Assembly: GCA_038207585.1 (NCBI GenBank)
Contig: JBBQZP010000062.1
Location: 1 to 8,672 of the forward strand
DNA: 8,672 bases
Reading direction: 5' to 3'
DNA from: JBBQZP01 sp038207585
GTDB lineage: Bacteria; Pseudomonadota; Alphaproteobacteria; Rhodobacterales; Rhodobacteraceae
Below are positions 5,536 to 8,672 of this stretch, piece by piece (position 1 is the first letter of the stretch; every line of letters begins with the position of its first letter). Under the pieces are notes generated by a model. The model saw nothing but the letters and a program-made list of their open reading frames with translations. It did no database searches and was not told the DNA's origin. Position numbers and translations under genes: made by a program.

Positions 5536-6471
5536 ATGAAGGCGATACAGGTTCACAGCTTTGGTGATGCGTCCGTTCTGGTGGAACGCGATGTTGCAAC
5601 GCCCGTGCCGAAGGGCGACGACATTCTGGTCCGCGTCAAGGCCAGCGGCGTGAACCCAATCGAATGGAAGATCCGCAGCGGCGCCATGGCCCGCGCCATC
5701 GGTCGCGATTTGCCGGTGACGTTCGGCTGGGCCTGCGCGGGGGTGGTCGAGGCGGTGGGGCCGGACGTGACGGCATTCCACATCGGCGACGCGATCTGTG
5801 CCTATCCCGAGTTTGGCCGCGGCGGCACACATGCGGAATTCGTGCTGATCGATGCAGGTCAAGCTGCCCCGGTGCCTGCGGGCCTGTCTTTCGTGCAGGC
5901 CTCCGCCATCCCGATGACATCACAGGCGGCCGCGACCGCCTTGAACGGGGCGGCGGTGCAATCGGGCGAGCGCGTGCTGATCCACGGTGCTGCGGGTGCA
6001 GTCGGCCATTGGCTGATCCAGCTTGCCAAGGCGAAGGGTGCTTATGTCATCGCCTCGGCGTCCAGCCCGGGTTGCGATGACTGCCTCAGCCTTGGCGCAG
6101 ATCAGGCCATCGATTACCGCACCCACAGGTTCGAGGATGCGGGGCCGGTCGATGTGGTCTTCGACCTGATCGGCGGCGAGACGCAAGCGCGGTCATGGGC
6201 CATTCTTGGCGCCGGGGGTCGCCTGATCTCGACCGCCATGCCGCCCGATGCGGGCCGCGCTGCCGCCATTGGCGCGACAGGCGCCTTCGTCTTCACTCCA
6301 CCAAGCGGGCAAGTGCTGGCCGAGATCGTCCGCCAGATCGACGCAGGCCTACTGAAACCGCTGCCGGTTGTGCGGACATTCCCCCTGCGCGACGCCGCCG
6401 ACGCGCACCGCTTGGGCGAGGCTGGCAAAGCCGGTGGCAAGATGGCGCTGATCCCAGAGGATGACCAATGA
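5536..6471 (+). CDS. Zinc-less NADPH:quinone oxidoreductase (MDR superfamily)
   Basis: About 311 residues from ATG 5536, starting MKAIQVHSFG, the standard MDR opening. A GTG at 5521 in the same frame overlaps the upstream stop (GTGA) and would add five residues; it has no Shine-Dalgarno, so the ATG is preferred. The GroES-like domain (VRVKASGVNPIEWKIRSG; GWACAGVVEAVG) lacks the cysteine ligands of zinc-binding alcohol dehydrogenases. The nucleotide-binding motif HGAAGAVGHWLIQLA is at residues 150-164, with the Q-A-x-D-Y segment (ADQAIDY) after it. The enzyme should reduce quinones or other activated alkenes with NADPH, in the cytosol. It lies 11 bases after the hydrolase gene and overlaps the next gene by ATGA, so it is co-translated with the glutathione transferase. 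Physiological substrate unknown. Confidence 0.93.
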   Translation: MKAIQVHSFGDASVLVERDVATPVPKGDDILVRVKASGVNPIEWKIRSGAMARAIGRDLPVTFGWACAGVVEAVGPDVTAFHIGDAICAYPEFGRGGTHAEFVLIDAGQAAPVPAGLSFVQASAIPMTSQAAATALNGAAVQSGERVLIHGAAGAVGHWLIQLAKAKGAYVIASASSPGCDDCLSLGADQAIDYRTHRFEDAGPVDVVFDLIGGETQARSWAILGAGGRLISTAMPPDAGRAAAIGATGAFVFTPPSGQVLAEIVRQIDAGLLKPLPVVRTFPLRDAADAHRLGEAGKAGGKMALIPEDDQ

Positions 6472-7094
6472 AGCTCTACTACGCCCCAGGCACCTGCGCC
6501 CTCGCCCCCCATATCGTGCTGGAATGGATCGGCGCTCCCTATGAGGCGGAACGCGTCGATCCATCGTCAGACGCCTATCGCCAGATCAACCCCCTCGGCA
6601 TGGTTCCGGCCTTGCAGGACAGCGGCCCCAGGGTGATGACACAGGCCGACGCCATCCTGAAATACATCGCCGCAAAATACCCCGAAGCCATGCTTGGCGC
6701 GGCCGAAGGGTTGCAGGCCGGGTTCGACATGGACGAGGCGCTGGCCTTTCTGACAGGCGACATGCACCCCGCTTTCTGGCCGTTCTTCGCACCGCAGCGC
6801 TACACGACCAGGGATGATGCCGAAAGCCTGACGGCCGTCCGAGAGGATGCGTATCCCCGCATCCACCGCGTGATGCTGCACCTTGATGCGATGCTGACGG
6901 CAACGCCCCATGTGGTCGGAGGCAGACGCAGCATCGCCGACCCCTACGCCTTTGCCATGGTGCGCTGGACCGAAAACCTGCCAAAGACGTGGAAAGAGTA
7001 TCCCGCGATCAGGCCGTTCATGGAGCGCATGTACGATGATGCCTGTGTCGCAAAGGTCATGGGCATTCAGGGTCTGAAACGACCGGGGTTTTGA
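6468..7094 (+). CDS. Beta-class glutathione S-transferase
   Basis: 208 residues, typical GST length. The N-terminal thioredoxin-like domain begins MKLYYAPGTCALAPHIVLEW; Cys10 is the residue that marks bacterial beta-class enzymes and can form a mixed disulfide with glutathione. INPLGMVPAL supplies the cis-proline loop and TQADAILKYIA the usual glutathione-contact helix (Q-A where E-S is commonest). The helical C-terminal domain carries the S-x-x-D capping box (SIADPYAF). The enzyme conjugates glutathione to electrophiles or reduces peroxides. The start codon overlaps the oxidoreductase stop (ATGA, 6468-6471). Coupling to a quinone reductase suggests detoxification of quinones or epoxides, an inference from context. 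Confidence 0.95.
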   Translation: MKLYYAPGTCALAPHIVLEWIGAPYEAERVDPSSDAYRQINPLGMVPALQDSGPRVMTQADAILKYIAAKYPEAMLGAAEGLQAGFDMDEALAFLTGDMHPAFWPFFAPQRYTTRDDAESLTAVREDAYPRIHRVMLHLDAMLTATPHVVGGRRSIADPYAFAMVRWTENLPKTWKEYPAIRPFMERMYDDACVAKVMGIQGLKRPGF

Positions 7095-7198
7095 TTGGCA
7101 AGCAGCGTGGGCAGGCGCGCAGGCGGCAGGGTTGGCTGAGCAAGGAACAGGGAAGACAGTAAAGTAAAGAACGATATCAATTCCGCGGGGGACGGTTC

Positions 7199-7732
7199 AT
7201 GTGGAAAAGCTCAACTGACCGGTACGGGCACGTTGCAATCACGATTCATTGGGTCAGCGCTGCCTTGATCATCAGCTTGATGCTCGCGGGCCTTCGCGCG
7301 GCGGACATGACCGACTTTGACGCCAAGGCATCGCTTCTGCGCATTCATGCGCCGATGGGAACTGCCGTATTTGTCCTAACACTGGCAAGGCTTGGCTGGT
7401 GGGTCTTTACCGATAGAAAGCCTGACGATCCGGCCGGGGTGCCGCATCTGCAGGCCCTGGCCGCCAAGGCCGTTCACGGGTTGCTGTATGTGGCGATCCT
7501 TGGGCTGGCAGGGTCCGGGATCGCGATGCTGGTGCTGTCAGGTGCTGGCGATATCCTGTTTGGCAACGTGCCTGGCCCCTTGCCGGATTTCTGGGATTTC
7601 GCGCCGCGCTATGGTCACGCGGCGATGGCCTGGCTGATGGGCGGGCTTCTGATGCTGCACGTGGGGGCAGCCCTCTACCATCAGTTCATCCGCAAGGATC
7701 GGCTGTTCGCCCGGATGGGAGTTGGCAAATGA
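7199..7732 (+). CDS. Cytochrome b561 family membrane protein
   Basis: 177 residues with four hydrophobic helices (about 12-32, 48-68, 91-113 and 141-163). Conserved histidines fit the bacterial b561 (CybB-like) family: His11 and His17 in YGHVAITIHW, His50 in LRIHAPMG, His93 in AVHGLLY, His140, His154 and His161 in LHVGAALYHQFIRKD. Such proteins bind two b-type hemes and move electrons between quinol and periplasmic or membrane acceptors such as superoxide. A GGGGGA ribosome site at 7187-7192 is 6 bases from the ATG. The 104-base spacer after the transferase gene, with a purine-rich stretch, suggests its own transcription start. It overlaps the DUF1772 gene by ATGA. Confidence 0.94.
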   Translation: MWKSSTDRYGHVAITIHWVSAALIISLMLAGLRAADMTDFDAKASLLRIHAPMGTAVFVLTLARLGWWVFTDRKPDDPAGVPHLQALAAKAVHGLLYVAILGLAGSGIAMLVLSGAGDILFGNVPGPLPDFWDFAPRYGHAAMAWLMGGLLMLHVGAALYHQFIRKDRLFARMGVGK

Positions 7733-8190
7733 TTGCGCGCCTTTTACCCGCGCTGGCCCTGACGCTTGCGGCCACCTTCTTCGGGATCGCCCTTTACATC
7801 AATGTCGCCGAACAGCCCGCGCGCCTTGCCCTTGCCGACATGCCGCTCTTGGAACAGTGGAAGGTCAGTTTCGGCGTCGGCTTCGCGCTGCAGGGCTGGC
7901 TGACGGTTGCTGCCGGAGTTGCAGGCATCGCCGCGTGGTGGCGTCTTCGTGACTGGCGCTTGGGCGTAAGCGGGCTCTTGATGCTGGCAACCTGGCCTTG
8001 GACGCTTATCGTAATTGCGCCTACGAATGCCGCCTTGCTTGCGATATCTGCCGAAGCGACTGGCCCGGAAAGCCGCGCGCTGATCGAGTATTGGGGTCTG
8101 ATCCATGGCGGTTGTACAGCGATTTCAATGGCGGCTGTCGGGCTCTATCTGCTGGCCTTTGCCCGGCCAGATGCAGTTCAAATGCCTTAA
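7729..8190 (+). CDS. DUF1772 (anthrone-oxygenase-like) membrane protein
   Basis: 153 residues with four predicted membrane helices (about 4-24, 47-70, 77-97 and 123-146). The first helix runs into YINVAEQPARL, and WTLIVIAPTN follows the third, both characteristic of DUF1772, the family containing fungal anthrone oxygenases. Bacterial members have no settled function; cofactor-independent oxygenation of aromatic compounds or a structural membrane role are possibilities. The ATG overlaps the cytochrome b561 stop (ATGA), so the two are translated together and may form a membrane redox pair. Family call moderately strong. Confidence 0.8.
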   Translation: MIARLLPALALTLAATFFGIALYINVAEQPARLALADMPLLEQWKVSFGVGFALQGWLTVAAGVAGIAAWWRLRDWRLGVSGLLMLATWPWTLIVIAPTNAALLAISAEATGPESRALIEYWGLIHGGCTAISMAAVGLYLLAFARPDAVQMP

Positions 8191-8198
8191 GGTGACGT

Positions 8199-8345
8199 GG
8201 TCTATAAAAAGCGTGAGCGTCCAGGCTGACCGCTCTGCGGCGTGATGCTGGTGCCGGATAGTGTCCACTAACGATAGTGGACACTATCCGACACAATCAC
8301 GCTGCGGCAAAGCGGTCTAGCCGGACGCATACCGCCAGATAGGCC
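8199..8345. repeat. Long nested imperfect palindrome (about 147 nt)
   Basis: Arms pair in order from outside in: 8199-8205 with 8339-8345; 8217-8222 with 8323-8328; 8224-8227 with 8319-8322; 8228-8234 with 8311-8317; 8237-8246 with 8296-8305; and a perfect 16-bp core, CGGATAGTGTCCACTA (8255-8270) with 8275-8290, around the loop ACGA. That is 50 pairs, two of them G-T, with small internal loops. No T-tract and no clear target-site duplication are seen. It could be a palindromic mobile repeat (MITE-like), a structured RNA, or a recombination or replication site. Confidence 0.8.
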
Positions 8346-8393
8346 CCCGACCCGATTGAGCGCGGCCTGCTGCGGTTTTGGCGCGGTCTGCGT

Positions 8394-8417
8394 CCTGTCG
8401 GACTACTATCCGACTGG
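8394..8417. repeat. Second small palindrome sharing the CGGATAGT-GTCC motif
   Basis: GTCGGA (8397-8402) and TCCGAC (8409-8414) flank CTACTA, with outer CC and GG across a T-T mismatch. Its minus-strand reading CGGATAGTAGTCC is the core word of the larger palindrome with one base inserted, so the two are probably related. Confidence 0.6.
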
Positions 8418-8439
8418 ATTCGCTGCGGTTTTCGCGTTT

Positions 8440-8459
8440 TTGTTGACCTATTGTTGACC
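8440..8459 (+). repeat. Two direct repeats of TTGTTGACC, 11 bp apart
   Basis: TTGTTGACC occurs at 8440-8448 and 8451-8459, in helical phase (11-base period). Together with the tRNA fragment 70 bases away, they look like arm-type sites of a tyrosine recombinase; that role is inferred. Confidence 0.45.
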
Positions 8460-8475
8460 CGTCCAGCGCACATGC

Positions 8476-8499
8476 AAAAGCCCCGCGGTGAGGCGGGGC
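8476..8499 (-). terminator. Leftward rho-independent terminator after the tRNA fragment
   Basis: On the minus strand GCCCCGC (8493-8499), a 6-base loop and GCGGGGC (8480-8486) are followed by TTTT (8476-8479). It lies 28 bases past the CCA end of the tRNA-Met fragment, where the original tRNA or ribosomal-RNA operon terminator would be expected. Confidence 0.75.
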
Positions 8500-8526
8500 G
8501 TATGTCATTGATATCTTGTGATAATT

Positions 8527-8576
8527 TGGTTGCGGGGACAGGATTTGAACCTGTGACCTTCAGGTTATGAGCCTGA
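8527..8576 (-). tRNA. Initiator tRNA-Met (CAT), 3' fragment only; likely att core
   Basis: Read on the minus strand these 50 bases are positions 27-76 of a tRNA: anticodon stem TCAGG/CCTGA with loop CTCATAA (anticodon CAT), variable AGGTC, T-arm ACAGG-TTCAAAT-CCTGT, acceptor strand CCCCGCA, and ACCA. The two consecutive G-C pairs next to the anticodon loop with A29-U41, and the CCCCGCAACCA end, match alphaproteobacterial initiator tRNA as I know it. The matching 5' acceptor strand (TGCGGGG) and the D-arm are absent in all 96 bases upstream, so this is not a functional gene. tRNA 3' halves from the anticodon arm onward are preferred cores for tyrosine-integrase insertion. Confidence 0.85.
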
Positions 8577-8672
8577 TACGATGGCTGGTGCTATCACCAT
8601 GTATCAAAACGCTGCGCGCCACATCCGAAACCTGCCGCTTCCCGTCACCTCCCGGATCAGGCAATGCTCTTC
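8577..8672. other. Probable inner end of an integrated element (right edge)
   Basis: Sequence beyond the tRNA breakpoint is unrelated to a tRNA 5' half. A frame on the plus strand from ATG 8581 stays open to the edge and a minus-strand frame ending at 8604-8606 also enters from the edge, but neither is long enough to name. By the usual logic of tRNA integration, the element lies on this side. Confidence 0.4.

Noticed and set aside
4892..5599. 235-codon minus-strand ORF opposite the isochorismatase-like gene
   Set aside because: The plus-strand protein has an intact Asp-Lys-Cys triad; the antisense translation is low-complexity His/Arg-rich and unrelated to any family.
8199..8345. Integron attC site or simple transcription terminator
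   Set aside because: The GTTRRRY/RYYYAAC core boxes of attC are not present at the ends, and no T-tract follows on either strand.
8199..8460. CRISPR array
   Set aside because: The repeated words are short, unevenly spaced and mostly inverted; there are no regular repeat-spacer units.
8317..8508. Minus-strand ORF of 63 codons near the att region
   Set aside because: It runs through the TTGTTGACC repeats, the terminator and one arm of the palindrome; composition and position argue for non-coding DNA.
8527..8620. Complete tRNA-Met gene
   Set aside because: No 5' acceptor strand or D-arm is found upstream of the anticodon stem, so only a 3' fragment is annotated.

Overview
The base composition and protein content point to an alphaproteobacterium of the Rhodobacterales/Rhodobacteraceae type. 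The main clues are a short LOV photoreceptor close to the one I remember from Dinoroseobacter, a lineage-restricted small protein with a DHCFQRI-type motif, and an initiator-tRNA fragment carrying the A29-U41 anticodon stem that I associate with alphaproteobacteria. These family calls come from reading translations; no database search was possible.

Layout. (1) 1-1192: the 3' end of a FolB-like dihydroneopterin aldolase gene converges on a leftward two-gene unit, a small DUF2805/TIGR03643-type protein followed by a pyridoxamine-5'-phosphate-oxidase-like flavoprotein, with a 4-base ATGA overlap. (2) 1347-2524: a conserved small protein of unknown function, a 282-base spacer, and a single-domain fasciclin protein ending in a textbook UUCG-loop terminator. 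(3) 2714-3091: a leftward stand-alone LOV blue-light receptor with a GTG start and a strong Shine-Dalgarno. (4) 3172-3860: gene debris. The middle of a DUF3179 gene is joined directly to the C-terminal part of an unrelated LysR regulator, apparently by deletion. (5) 3960-7094: an intact LysR regulator diverges from a tightly packed operon of an isochorismatase-like hydrolase, a zinc-less quinone oxidoreductase and a beta-class glutathione transferase. This looks like an inducible unit for electrophile or quinone handling, though the substrate cannot be read from sequence. (6) 7199-8190: a cytochrome b561 and a DUF1772 membrane protein, again overlapping by ATGA.

(7) 8191-8672 has no convincing gene but is rich in structure. 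It holds a nested imperfect palindrome of about 147 nt (50 base pairs, 4-base loop). A related CGGATAGT-GTCC motif then recurs as a second small palindrome, followed by two 9-bp direct repeats spaced 11 bp apart and a leftward terminator. Last comes the 3' 50 nt of an initiator tRNA-Met gene whose 5' part is missing. A tRNA cut at the start of its anticodon stem is the signature of a tyrosine-recombinase attachment site, so the right edge probably enters an integrated element or its scar.

The best candidates for something undescribed are the palindrome/att region at the right end, the LysR-controlled three-gene operon, and the orphan LOV receptor. None is demonstrably a new system from this window alone.
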